The notes: generated by a model from the letters alone, not told the origin. Positions 8,642 through 17,365 are shown, counted from the first letter of the stretch. The stretch is DNA of 64,000 nt from Bacillus sp. OxB-1 (GCF_000829195.1 NZ_AP013294.1:1499001-1563000), one strand, 5' to 3'. Made by a program: numbers and translations.

Positions 8642-9715
8642 ATGAAAAAACTACTCACCACTGTCATGCTTTCTCTCACTCTAGTAGTCTCACCGACATT
8701 CGCCCAAGCAGCCTCGTTTTCGGATGTGCCACGGAGTCATTGGGCGTTTGAGGCCATCCATGAAATTTCGGCGCAGGGGCTCATCAATGGGTACCCGGAT
8801 GGCACATACCGTTTGAACGAGCCCGTCACCCGGGCGCAGGCGGCGAAGATCGTGGCGCTTGCGATCGGGGCCACCCCGTCCACGAATTTCAAACCGCGTT
8901 TCCAGGACGTCAGCCCAGTGCATGGTTCATATGATTACATCCGGGCGCTGACCGAGCGGGGCATTTTCAATGACGCGGATAAGTTCCGGCCCAATGATCC
9001 GTTGACTCGTGGCCAGATGGCAAAAATCCTGACGCTCGGCTATGAAATCACCGTGGACGACAATGACTTCATTCGGTTCCGCGACGTGACGAAACAGAGC
9101 CAGTACTACGGATACATCACGACCATCGCCGAGCTCGGCATCACGACGACACCGCCGGGCGGCACTTTCAAACCGAATGACCAGTTGTCGCGTGCCCATA
9201 TGGCGGCATTCATCCAACGGGCGATGGAGTTCGACGCCAAGCGTGAAAAGGGCCTCATCCATTACGATCAGGCGCAGAAACTGTATATCGAAACGTCCAA
9301 GCCGATCACCCAACCGCCTGTCGCCCAACCAGCCGACAACGCAACGAAAACAATCGGCCTGGTCAACGAACAACGAGCCAAACAGGGCCTCAAAGCACTG
9401 ACGCATGACCCAGCGTTATCTAAAATTGCGCAGGCCAAAGCTGAAGACATGGCAAAAAACAATTATTTCAGCCACACCTCGCCAACCTACGGATCCGTTG
9501 AGGACATGCTCAACCGCTTCAATTACAAGTGGACGGCCTACGGGGAAAACATCGCCATGGGCTACACATCACCCGCCGATGTCGTCGACGGTTGGATGAA
9601 TTCAACAGGCCATCGCGCCAACATCCTGGACGCCAAATTCACCCACATCGGCTCCGGCTACGCCACCAACGCCCAAGGCACCACCTACTGGGTCCACCAA
9701 TTCTCAAAAAAATAA
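8642..9715 (+). CDS. Cell-surface SLH-CAP protein
   Basis: A protein of 357 residues. A signal peptide (MKKLLTTVMLSLTLVVSPTF, cut after AQA) is followed by three SLH repeats. These lie at about 26-67 (FSDVPRSHWAFEAI...GYPDGTYRLNEPVTRAQAA), 87-130 and 150-195. They bind secondary cell wall polymer. The C-terminal 120 residues are a CAP/SCP-like domain of the YkwD type (VNEQRAKQGLKALTHDPALS, GENIAMGY, GHRANILD, YWVHQF). The biochemical role of bacterial CAP domains is poorly known. The ribosome binding site is GGAGGCGG before the ATG. A strong terminator follows. Confidence 0.9.
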   Translation: MKKLLTTVMLSLTLVVSPTFAQAASFSDVPRSHWAFEAIHEISAQGLINGYPDGTYRLNEPVTRAQAAKIVALAIGATPSTNFKPRFQDVSPVHGSYDYIRALTERGIFNDADKFRPNDPLTRGQMAKILTLGYEITVDDNDFIRFRDVTKQSQYYGYITTIAELGITTTPPGGTFKPNDQLSRAHMAAFIQRAMEFDAKREKGLIHYDQAQKLYIETSKPITQPPVAQPADNATKTIGLVNEQRAKQGLKALTHDPALSKIAQAKAEDMAKNNYFSHTSPTYGSVEDMLNRFNYKWTAYGENIAMGYTSPADVVDGWMNSTGHRANILDAKFTHIGSGYATNAQGTTYWVHQFSKK

Positions 9716-9760
9716 TCCGGGTCAAATCAACCTCCGAGCCTCACGGCCCTTTACGAGAGA

Positions 9761-9805
9761 AAAAGGAACCAACTCCGAAATCCAATCCGGAGTTGGTTCC
9801 TTTTC
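9761..9805. terminator. Strong bidirectional-type terminator
   Basis: A 17-bp perfect stem, AAAAGGAACCAACTCCG with CGGAGTTGGTTCCTTTT, encloses a ten-base loop. A and T runs on the two sides allow it to act on both strands. Confidence 0.9.
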
Positions 9806-9823
9806 CACCTTCAAAATAGTGAA

Positions 9824-10033
9824 CCTCACAACATTCCAATTGAACTGCGAAATGTTTTTGATATGCCTTCCAACATAACGACTCAACCTCTAAACGCCCC
9901 TCTCCAACTTAGCAACATAGCATCCAAACCTCACAACGTTTTGCACCCACTGTCCAACGAATCACTCGAACCTCAAAACGTTACCAACCTACTTCATAAC
10001 ATACCGTGTTAGCCTCGAAACGTTTTTGCCGTG
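9824..10033 (-). repeat. Array IV: 10 units of the 21-bp repeat, reversed
   Basis: Units start at 9824 and every 21 bases after it (CCTCACAACATT, CTGCGAAATGTT, CCTCTAAACG, CCTCACAACGTT, CCTCAAAACGTT, CCTCGAAACGTT). Cores are reverse complements of array I. The array follows the terminator of the SLH-CAP gene. Confidence 0.8.
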
Positions 10034-10107
10034 CCGTACACGGGGTGCCACGTATGGACACCATTCGCACGATTCTCGCAAATGTGGCCGTACCTGGCAT
10101 CCCGGGT
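10033..10107. repeat. REP-like palindrome, copy 1
   Basis: An imperfect hairpin with GGGGTGCCACG on one side and CGTACCTGGCATCCCGG on the other, and CCATTCGC near the loop. It closely matches a second copy at 13626-13706. It adjoins the last unit of array IV. Confidence 0.6.
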
Positions 10108-10111
10108 TCTA

Positions 10112-10155
10112 CAAAAAAATCCCCAAATCCCGCCTCTTCCCATCCGATTTGGGGT
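10112..10155 (-). terminator. Terminator-like hairpin facing the minus strand
   Basis: On the minus strand ACCCCAAATC and GATTTGGGG form a stem followed by a run of seven T. No minus-strand gene ends here. It would stop antisense transcription coming from the S41 gene side. Confidence 0.55.
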
Positions 10156-10198
10156 ATAGTCATACTAAGAGCCACACTAGCGAAAGGGGGAGATCACC

Positions 10199-11356
10199 TT
10201 GAAACGGATTCAGCTAATAATCCTTGCACTCATCACACTATTTCTACTCACACCCGCCGTCACCGAGGCTTCGAAACTCGATGATGTCAAATACTTTGTC
10301 GAAACCTACTACTACGGCGACATCCCGAAAACCTTGCATTCTATGAAAACCGTGGATGAAGTGATCAACGCGCTCGATGAATATTCCCGCTATCTTACAC
10401 GGGAGGAGTACGTTACATATATCGCGGCGGTAGGGGAGGCACCCGTCTCGCATGTCGCCAACGCTAACCCGGAAATCACCTCCCATATGATGTACGGCAA
10501 TACGGGGTATATCAAAATCCCGACCTTCCCGGCTAATCTCGGCAAGGAAGTCACGGCTCATTGGAACAAGCTGAAAAAAGCCGGGGCGACGGAACTGATC
10601 ATCGACCTCCGCTACAACGGTGGCGGCTATGTCGATAGCGCGGAACAGCTGCTCGGCTTCTTCAAAGGAGCCACCAACGCCTACCAATTAAAAACGCGCG
10701 ACGGTAGCCGACTATTCAAACCGGTCCAATCCACCGTCAAATTCCCGCAACAAACCTACGTCCTCGTCAACCGCTATTCCGCGTCCGCTTCTGAAATTGT
10801 CGCAGTCGCGCTGAAAGACCAGGACGCCAGCGTCATCGTCGGGGAGACGACAAAAGGAAAGGGGAGCATCCAGTCGTTCTTCGAATTTGATGACGGCAGT
10901 GCGCTCAAACTGACGACCGGGCATTTCACTGGTCCAAAAGGGACGGTGGTCCATAAAAAAGGCGTCATTCCGACAATCAAGACAAGCCCGGGTCAAGAGC
11001 TGTTTACGATGCACCAACGGCTCCTGAACACCCGTTTTGCCAATCAAAACTATAAACAGGTCCCGAGCCCGCAACTCGTGCCTATGAACAAAACGTTTCA
11101 TCTCCATTTCACACAACCGATGAACTTTTCGGGCAGTCAAACGTCCACTAAAGTGGATCTGGTGAAATTGGGCGGTGTCGCAGTGCCGATCACGACCAAA
11201 CCGAACGGCAAGGATACACTCGACATCATCCCGAAAAAGCACCTGCAACCGGGCGGATCCTATGTACTCGTCATCCATCCAGGTATGCAAAACGACAAAG
11301 GGCGCACAGTAAAGCAAGGGACCTATACGCCGATCACGGTCCAGCCCGTCAAGTGA
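10199..11356 (+). CDS. Secreted S41-family protease with Ig-like tail
   Basis: A protein of 385 residues, TTG start behind GGGGGAGA. A signal peptide (KRIQLIILALITLFLLTPAV) is followed by a tail-specific-protease core. The nucleophile lies in NRYSASASEIVAVAL (about 196-210) and the general-base Lys in GETTKGKGSIQSF (about 219-231). DLRYNGGGYVDSA precedes them. The substrate-binding PDZ domain of CtpA-type enzymes is not evident. Residues about 290-385 look like an SbsA-type Ig domain (FHLHFTQPMNF...LDIIPKKHLQPGGSYVLVIHPGMQ) as found in S-layer proteins. It probably works outside the membrane on wall or surface proteins. Confidence 0.82.
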   Translation: MKRIQLIILALITLFLLTPAVTEASKLDDVKYFVETYYYGDIPKTLHSMKTVDEVINALDEYSRYLTREEYVTYIAAVGEAPVSHVANANPEITSHMMYGNTGYIKIPTFPANLGKEVTAHWNKLKKAGATELIIDLRYNGGGYVDSAEQLLGFFKGATNAYQLKTRDGSRLFKPVQSTVKFPQQTYVLVNRYSASASEIVAVALKDQDASVIVGETTKGKGSIQSFFEFDDGSALKLTTGHFTGPKGTVVHKKGVIPTIKTSPGQELFTMHQRLLNTRFANQNYKQVPSPQLVPMNKTFHLHFTQPMNFSGSQTSTKVDLVKLGGVAVPITTKPNGKDTLDIIPKKHLQPGGSYVLVIHPGMQNDKGRTVKQGTYTPITVQPVK

Positions 11357-11385
11357 TTCATGGACATGCATAGCCATTTCAACTG

Positions 11386-11394
11386 TGCTATAAT
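11386..11394 (+). promoter_or_regulatory. Extended -10 promoter of the wecC-tagA operon
   Basis: TGCTATAAT is a perfect extended -10; no good -35 lies upstream. Transcription would start about 30 bases before the ATG. Confidence 0.6.
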
Positions 11395-11432
11395 GTATAG
11401 ATGTTTTAAGCCTTTAACAGAGAGGAAAGAAA

Positions 11433-12743
11433 ATGATGGATAAGAAACTTTGCGTCATCGGACTCGGTTATATCGGATTGCCTACAGCGGTCATGTTCGC
11501 CAACAGCGGCGTCCAAGTCCATGGCGTCGATATAAATGAAAGAGCAGTCTCCCTGATTTCCAACAAACAACTCCATATAGAAGAGAACGGTCTGCAAGAA
11601 CGTCTCGAACGCGCCATCGACGAAGGGAAATTCACAGTATCCACGGAGCCAGTCGAAGCGGATGTCTATATTGTGGCCGTTCCGTCGCCAATCAACCCGG
11701 ATAATACCGCGAATTTGGAATATATCCGACAAGCGACCGCGTCGATCGTTCCGTACCTGAAAAAAGGCGCACTCGTCATCTTGGAATCGACAGTTCCACC
11801 AAAAACGGTTGAAAACATCATGCTGCCGGAACTTCGCCGATCGAACCTGACACTAGGCGAAGATCTATTCGTCGCCCACTCACCGGAGCGCGTCATCCCG
11901 GGCAAAATCTTCGAAGAGCTTATCAATAACGACCGCATCGTCGGCGGCATCACGCCGGAATCGGCCGAAATGACGAAAGAACTGTACCAGACGTTCGTCC
12001 AAGGAGAAATCCACCTGACAGACGCAACAACCGCGGAACTTGTCAAAGTGATGGAGAACACTTATCGCGACGTCAATATCGCATTCGCCAACGAACTCGC
12101 GAAAATTGCGGAGTCGATTGATGTCGACATCTGGGAAGCGATCCGTTTCGCCAACTTCCACCCGCGCGTCAACATCCATACGCCGGGGCCAGGGGTAGGA
12201 GGACACTGCATCGCGGTCGACCCATGGTTCCTGGTCGAATTAAACCCGGACGAATCAAAAATCATCAAGAAATCCCGCCTGACGAACGACGGCATGCCGA
12301 AATTCACAGCGGAAAAAGCGCAAAGCCTATTGAAAGAACACGGAATCGAAAACGGCAGAGTCGCCGTCCTCGGCCTTGCGTTCAAAGGCGATGTGGATGA
12401 TATGCGCGAAAGCCCGTCCACGAAAGTGATCGAGGAATTGCAGAAGCTTGGCGTGGACGTCGTGTCATTCGACCCACATATCAAGCAATTGCAGCACCCG
12501 ACGCAAACAATCACACTGGACGAGGCGACAAGCCAGGCCGACCTCATCCTATTGACGACGGACCACACGGAGTTCAAGAAACTTAACCCGCAAACCGTCC
12601 AAACAAAATCGCCGAAACCACTCATCTTGGATACGAAAAACGCCCTCAACCGCGTCAAATGGGAAGAGGCCGGTTTCGAATTCTTCAAGCTCGGCGATGG
12701 CAAACATAAATCATCATCCGTCAAAGGACTTCCTATTATATGA
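11433..12743 (+). CDS. wecC: UDP-N-acetyl-D-mannosamine dehydrogenase
   Basis: A protein of 436 residues. The N-terminal Rossmann fold shows CVIGLGYIGLPTAVMFA (about 6-22). The central domain contains ESTVPPKTVENIM and AHSPERVIPGK. The catalytic cysteine motif is GPGVGGHCIAVDPWFLVE (about 253-270), and a C-terminal UDP-binding domain shows GLAFKGDVDDMRESPS. The family oxidises UDP-ManNAc to UDP-ManNAcA with two NAD+. The ManNAc rather than Glc or GlcNAc assignment rests on overall similarity to WecC and on the neighbour TagA, which uses UDP-ManNAc. The stop overlaps the tagA start by ATGA. The pair implies a ManNAc/ManNAcA-containing wall polymer. Confidence 0.85.
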   Translation: MMDKKLCVIGLGYIGLPTAVMFANSGVQVHGVDINERAVSLISNKQLHIEENGLQERLERAIDEGKFTVSTEPVEADVYIVAVPSPINPDNTANLEYIRQATASIVPYLKKGALVILESTVPPKTVENIMLPELRRSNLTLGEDLFVAHSPERVIPGKIFEELINNDRIVGGITPESAEMTKELYQTFVQGEIHLTDATTAELVKVMENTYRDVNIAFANELAKIAESIDVDIWEAIRFANFHPRVNIHTPGPGVGGHCIAVDPWFLVELNPDESKIIKKSRLTNDGMPKFTAEKAQSLLKEHGIENGRVAVLGLAFKGDVDDMRESPSTKVIEELQKLGVDVVSFDPHIKQLQHPTQTITLDEATSQADLILLTTDHTEFKKLNPQTVQTKSPKPLILDTKNALNRVKWEEAGFEFFKLGDGKHKSSSVKGLPII

Positions 12744-13450
12744 AGGAAACGATTTTAGGCGTTCAGGTGAACACCGAAAATTACGATGAACTCATCCCGA
12801 AACTGTTCCGGAACATCGACGACAAGAAGAAATCGCTTGTCGTCGCCATCAATCCGGAAAAGCTCATGAAAGCGAAAGACGATCCCGAGCTGAAGGCGCT
12901 CCTGAACCGTGCGGAATTCCAAATTCCGGACGGGATCGGCGTCATTCTCGCGTCGAAGCTGCAAAAAGGGAACATCAAATCCCGCGTCACCGGTGTCGAC
13001 ATGATGGACCGCATCGTCCGCGAAGCGGCCCGGACCGGTAAATCTATCTTTCTATACGGGGCCAAACCGGGCGTTGCCGAACAAGCAGCCCGCAAATTAA
13101 TAGAAACCTATCCCACCCTACAAGTCGCCGGCACACAGGATGGCTATGAGCAAAATACGCAAAAAGTCATCGATACGATCAACGCCGCCCAACCGGACAT
13201 CCTATTCGTCGCCATGGGATCGCCCAAGCAGGAACTGTGGATCGAGCAGCACCGGGACAACCTCCATCCGATCCTCTACCAAGGCGTCGGCGGATCATTC
13301 GATGTCCTCGCGGGCAACATTAAACGCGCACCGGCCATCTTCCAAAAATTCGGAGCGGAGTGGCTATATCGATTGCTGAAAGAACCAAGCCGCATCAAGC
13401 GGCAAATGAACCTTCCGAAATTTTTGTTGGAAATATTAGCCCGAAAATAA
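12740..13450 (+). CDS. tagA: TagA/WecG-family N-acetylmannosaminyltransferase
   Basis: A protein of 236 residues of glycosyltransferase family 26. Visible motifs are VAINPEKLMKAKDDPEL (about 35-51), PDGIGVILASKL, RVTGVDMMD, FLYGAKPGVAEQAA, ILFVAMGSPKQELWIE and GVGGSFDVLAGNIKRAP. These enzymes move ManNAc from UDP-ManNAc to GlcNAc-PP-undecaprenol, the committed step in wall teichoic acid and secondary wall polymer linkage units. It is translationally coupled to the dehydrogenase. In S-layer bacteria this type of polymer anchors SLH domains, so the pair is likely tied to display of the SLH proteins at 8642 and 14065 (inference). Confidence 0.9.
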   Translation: MKETILGVQVNTENYDELIPKLFRNIDDKKKSLVVAINPEKLMKAKDDPELKALLNRAEFQIPDGIGVILASKLQKGNIKSRVTGVDMMDRIVREAARTGKSIFLYGAKPGVAEQAARKLIETYPTLQVAGTQDGYEQNTQKVIDTINAAQPDILFVAMGSPKQELWIEQHRDNLHPILYQGVGGSFDVLAGNIKRAPAIFQKFGAEWLYRLLKEPSRIKRQMNLPKFLLEILARK

Positions 13451-13461
13451 AGCTTACCCAC

Positions 13462-13604
13462 TTGTAATCTAGTAAACTTGATGATAGAATACGAAAGTGT
13501 AAGGATAATTTCCTCATATCATATAACAAAACGCCACGCAGGACGAAACGGTTGGTTGACCGCACAAAAAAACTCGGACAGTTCCCATCTGCCCGAGTTT
13601 TTTT
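13462..13604 (+). ncRNA. Candidate small RNA (promoter plus terminator, no gene)
   Basis: TTGTAA (13462-13467), 17 bases, and TAGAAT (13485-13490) form a plausible promoter. An intrinsic terminator closes at 13568-13604 (AACTCGGACAG with CTGCCCGAGTT, one mismatch, then seven T). The transcript would be about 105 bases. No convincing reading frame with a ribosome binding site lies between. It could instead be the tail of the tagA transcript, whose own stop has no other terminator. Confidence 0.3.
13568..13604 (+). terminator. Intrinsic terminator after tagA or the candidate RNA
   Basis: An eleven-base stem with one mismatch is followed by a run of seven T. Confidence 0.8.
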
Positions 13605-13625
13605 GTTGTCCAAAACGGGATGCCA

Positions 13626-13706
13626 GGTTCAAATCCACCGGGTGCCAGGCCACTGACATCCATTCGCGCCCTTTGCGAATTGTGGCAGTGCCTGGCTCCC
13701 GGAACC
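13626..13706. repeat. REP-like palindrome, copy 2
   Basis: GGTTC ... GGGTGCCAGGCCACTG and CAGTGCCTGGCTCCCGG ... GAACC form a long imperfect hairpin with CATTCGC/GCGAAT near the loop. It is related to copy 1 at 10033-10107. Its position is just upstream of the S-layer promoters. Confidence 0.65.
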
Positions 13707-13858
13707 ATTATAGACTCCTAACCTTACATTCCATAGAACTCGCAAAACCCAATTCCTCCCGTAATCATTTCGAAAATGACATTCCCAACCCCACTCCTTT
13801 GTATAAACAACAAGAAATGTTTCAATTTGATGACATCAAACCAAATTCAGTAAAAAGC

Positions 13859-13886
13859 TTGATATATATTTCAAATACGATAGAAT
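13859..13886 (+). promoter_or_regulatory. Possible distal S-layer promoter
   Basis: TTGATA, 16 bases, TAGAAT, about 180 bases before the S-layer start. Tandem promoters are common for S-layer genes. Confidence 0.45.
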
Positions 13887-13952
13887 AATAGAAGCGACAA
13901 GAAGAGTTTGTCCATTTCTATTTACGAAACTTGCAAACTTACTGATTTGTAA

Positions 13953-13981
13953 TTGACATACTTGTCGCCACTGTCTATACT
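13953..13981 (+). promoter_or_regulatory. Main S-layer promoter (sigma-A)
   Basis: Consensus -35 TTGACA (13953-13958), a 17-base spacer and -10 TATACT (13976-13981). The leader would be about 75 bases and ends with the ribosome binding site GAGGAGG at 14048-14054, ten bases before the ATG. Confidence 0.85.
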
Positions 13982-14064
13982 TTAGTGTGTAATGGCTTCT
14001 ATCTTTCATTTTGCCGTGGAAGTAGATGACTAATTAATTTAGATTCAGAGGAGGAAATTATTCA

Positions 14065-17000
14065 ATGGCTAACCAACCAACGAAGTACCGTAAGTTCATT
14101 GTCGGCGCTGCATCAGCTGCTCTAGTAGCATCCGCAGTAGCACCGGTAGCAAGCGCGGCAGAGTTTAAAGACACGAAAGGTAACACGCACGAACCAGCAA
14201 TCGATGCACTATCTGATGCAGGTATCATCACTGGATACCCAGATGGCACATTCCAACCGAACAAAACTTTGACACGTTCCGACGTTGTTAAACTAATGGG
14301 TAAATGGCTTGTATCTGAAGGCTATGCAGTGCCAACAGACTACAAAACAAACCCACGCTTCGCTGATCTGAAATCTACATCAAACGACGAGCTTCTACAA
14401 TATGCTGCAGTTGTTAAAGACAACGGCGTATTCGTCGGAACTCCAGATGGGAAACTAGATCCAGCAGGCAACATCACTCGTGAAAACATGGCGATCGTTC
14501 TTGTCCGCGCATTCGACCGCGTACATGACATCGATCTTGCTACATACGTGGCGGGCCAAGAATTCAAGAAAGATGTTACTGACCTTGGACGCGCGAAAGC
14601 GGAAGCTCGTCCAGCAATCGACGTTCTTGATTTCTTCGACATCACGAACCCGGCTGCACCACAATTCAATCCAAAAGGTACAACTACACGCGGACACTTC
14701 GCTACATTCCTACACAAAACAATTAACGCAGACTTCTCTGACGTTGGTTCTGGTGTAGTAGGAACTGCAAACGTGAAGGCTGTTAACGCTACAACTGTAG
14801 AAGTTACTTTCAAAGATGCAGTTGAAAACCTTAACTCTTTGAACTTCACTATCGATGGTCTAACAGTTTCTAACGCTGCTATCAAACAAAGCGATAACAA
14901 AGTTGTAGTACTTACAACGGCAGTTCAAAAAGGTGGAGAGAAATACACTGTATCCCTAAACAATCAAGAAATTGGTTCGTTTGAAGGTATTTCTGCTGTA
15001 GTACCTACTAAACTTGATGTTACAACTCAAAACGTTCAAGGTAAAGTCGGTCAACAAGCGATCCTTTCTGCTGACGTTGGCGTTAAACAAGCAGGTATCC
15101 CTGTTACATTTAACGTGAAAGCAAACACAGTTGGTACTCTTAACAAAGACCAAGTATTTGAAGCAGTCACAAATGCAGACGGTATTGCGACATTCTCTTA
15201 CACTCAATACGCTGCAGGCGTTGATGAAGTAGTTGCATACCCAACAGGTGCTCCTACAGTACGTGACTACGCAACAGTTCACTGGGGCGTTGACACAATC
15301 CTTACTCTTGAAGAAGACGACAAAAAAGGTACTTCTTTAAACAACGGAGAAAACAAAGTTTACAAAGTAACATACAAAGATCCTAAGACTGGCAAGCCAA
15401 TGCAAAATGCAGACATCCATGTTACATTTGCTGAAAACGTTGACGTTGCAATCAACAAAATCACTGATGCAACAATCAATGGCAAACCAGCTTACCAAAC
15501 AACGAATGGCAATAAAGAGTATGTAACAGTTAGAACAGACTCTAAAGGTGAAGCGACATTCACTGTTTCTGGTAAGAATACAAAAGCAACTCCAATTGTA
15601 TTCATTGACAACTCTGGATATGGTTCAAACAGCGTTGACAAACTAGATAGCACAGAGCTACAAGTTAAAGCTGCAGAATTGACATTCGGAGCAGTTCATG
15701 TGAAATATGAGCTAGAAGTTACTCGTGACGGCGGCGAAGAAGCTGCAGTTGGTCAAGGTAACGGCCGTGTGTACAAAATTGCTGTCAAAGACGAAAACGG
15801 CAAATCTGCTGCTGGTGAAGTAGTAAACGTTGCATTCGACGAAGTTCTAGACAGAGTGATCTCTACAAACACGAAAGCAGAGTTTGTAATTGATAACACT
15901 GAGTACAAAGGAACTACAAACTACTACAACACGAACAACAAGCAACAAATCCAAATCAAACTTGACTCTAAAGGTGAAGCAGAGTTCAAAATTGTCAGCA
16001 ATGACAACAAAGACTATGCAACTCCAGTAATTTGGATTGACATCAATACAAGCAACAACAAAGATGGCGTTCTAGAACAAGGCGAGCCTACGAAAACAGC
16101 TGCAATGACATACTTTGCAGATGAAAAAGTCCAAGGCAGCAAATTGAAAGTTTACAATCACAGAACTGGAGCAGAAATCAAAGACAACCGTCCAGTGGTT
16201 GGAACTGACGCTGTAGAATTCCGTTTCGACGTTGCGAACCAAAGTGGAGAAGCGTTTGGTGGACGCATTGCAGAGTTCGATGCAACTTACCAAGTGACAA
16301 ACACTGGTTCAAGTGACGTCTATGTTTGGAAAAATGCAGCTGACGTAGGCAACCGCGATAAAGCTACTGTAATTTCTACACGTCGTGGAGAAACATTCAC
16401 TATCGAAACTGACAACAACAAACAAGTAAGACTTTATGTCGCTTCGAACGGTGAAACTGCATCTGTTGACGTAACAGCATACGGTGAAGCTAGAGAAGTT
16501 GGAACAGACAAGAAAGTAGTTCGTCTAGACGAAAGTAAAGTAGCCAAAGCTACATTCCAATCAACTTCTGATCTAGGAACATCTTACACTGGTAACGTTG
16601 AAAGCTTCGACAAAGACAAGAAAAAATTGAAATTTGTCGGCAAAAAAGAACTTAACTATAAAGAAGAGTTCGACGCTGGCAAAGTGAAATACGAAGATGC
16701 TCGTGGATCTTCTACTCTTAACTTGAACTTTGCACAATTTGAAGACATCGTTGCAGCAAGCCCGAATGCAAAACTTCACTATTACAAAAACAACGATGGA
16801 GTTATTACATTCACAATTCTTGAAGCGACATCTAACCAAAGCGATGTTGAAGCAGCAAACGCTGTAACAGCGAAAGTTACTGCACTTCCAGCAGACATTA
16901 CTCTTGCTAACGAAGCAGCGGTAGTAGATGCACGTGCAGCATACAACGCATTGACTACAGCTCAAAAAGCATTGGTTACTCAAGCTACTCTTGACAAACT

Positions 17001-17325
17001 AGTAGCTGCTGAAGCGAAAATTAAAGAATTGAAAGATGCCGAGCAAGGTGACCTTAACTTCACTCACACAGTGACTGAAAACACGCCACTTGCGAACACT
17101 CTACAAATCACTGTTGGTACTGTAGCAAGCACACCAGCGGATGCGGCAGGATATAAAATTTCTTATAATCTAGCTGATGGCAACAATGTAGAACAAGAAG
17201 GCAAGTTTAATGAAGCATTGACACTTGCTATCGTAAAAGACAATACAGTTGAAGCAACAGTTCAACTGGTTGACGCTGATGGCAACAATGTAGGCGCAGC
17301 TCAAAAAATCAACCTAACTAACTAA
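14065..17325 (+). CDS. S-layer protein with three SLH domains
   Basis: A protein of 1086 residues. The signal peptide is KFIVGAASAALVASAVAPVA, cut at ASA/AEF. Three SLH repeats follow at about 31-80 (GIITGYPDGTFQPNKTLTRS), 93-150 and 167-225, giving attachment to the wall polymer. After them come an Ig-like segment (ANVKAVNATTVEVTFKDAVE), several beta-sandwich domains resembling bacterial Ig-like group 1 (residues about 310-700) and, near 935-985, a helical FIVAR-like stretch (ALVTQATLDKLVAAEAKIKEL). Codon choice is narrow, as in very highly expressed genes. The promoter is near consensus. It is probably the main surface-lattice protein. An 84-base gap with a hairpin separates it from the next surface gene. 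Confidence 0.92.
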   Translation: MANQPTKYRKFIVGAASAALVASAVAPVASAAEFKDTKGNTHEPAIDALSDAGIITGYPDGTFQPNKTLTRSDVVKLMGKWLVSEGYAVPTDYKTNPRFADLKSTSNDELLQYAAVVKDNGVFVGTPDGKLDPAGNITRENMAIVLVRAFDRVHDIDLATYVAGQEFKKDVTDLGRAKAEARPAIDVLDFFDITNPAAPQFNPKGTTTRGHFATFLHKTINADFSDVGSGVVGTANVKAVNATTVEVTFKDAVENLNSLNFTIDGLTVSNAAIKQSDNKVVVLTTAVQKGGEKYTVSLNNQEIGSFEGISAVVPTKLDVTTQNVQGKVGQQAILSADVGVKQAGIPVTFNVKANTVGTLNKDQVFEAVTNADGIATFSYTQYAAGVDEVVAYPTGAPTVRDYATVHWGVDTILTLEEDDKKGTSLNNGENKVYKVTYKDPKTGKPMQNADIHVTFAENVDVAINKITDATINGKPAYQTTNGNKEYVTVRTDSKGEATFTVSGKNTKATPIVFIDNSGYGSNSVDKLDSTELQVKAAELTFGAVHVKYELEVTRDGGEEAAVGQGNGRVYKIAVKDENGKSAAGEVVNVAFDEVLDRVISTNTKAEFVIDNTEYKGTTNYYNTNNKQQIQIKLDSKGEAEFKIVSNDNKDYATPVIWIDINTSNNKDGVLEQGEPTKTAAMTYFADEKVQGSKLKVYNHRTGAEIKDNRPVVGTDAVEFRFDVANQSGEAFGGRIAEFDATYQVTNTGSSDVYVWKNAADVGNRDKATVISTRRGETFTIETDNNKQVRLYVASNGETASVDVTAYGEAREVGTDKKVVRLDESKVAKATFQSTSDLGTSYTGNVESFDKDKKKLKFVGKKELNYKEEFDAGKVKYEDARGSSTLNLNFAQFEDIVAASPNAKLHYYKNNDGVITFTILEATSNQSDVEAANAVTAKVTALPADITLANEAAVVDARAAYNALTTAQKALVTQATLDKLVAAEAKIKELKDAEQGDLNFTHTVTENTPLANTLQITVGTVASTPADAAGYKISYNLADGNNVEQEGKFNEALTLAIVKDNTVEATVQLVDADGNNVGAAQKINLTN

Positions 17326-17334
17326 TCACTAAGG

Positions 17335-17365
17335 GAGTGAGGAGAGAATACTTCTCTTCTCACTC
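17335..17365 (+). terminator. Hairpin between the two surface genes
   Basis: GAGTGAGGAGAGAA pairs with TTCTCTTCTCACTC (one G-T pair) around TAC. Only a weak T tract follows, so it may be a partial terminator or an mRNA-stabilising hairpin; the downstream gene has no clear promoter of its own. Confidence 0.55.

Noticed and set aside
13478..13888. Open frame of 136 codons before the S-layer gene
   Set aside because: It runs across a terminator hairpin and a REP-like palindrome, and has no ribosome binding site or recognisable composition.
14340..16983. Several minus-strand open frames inside the S-layer gene
   Set aside because: They are shadows caused by the strongly biased codon use of the plus-strand gene, with no ribosome binding sites.
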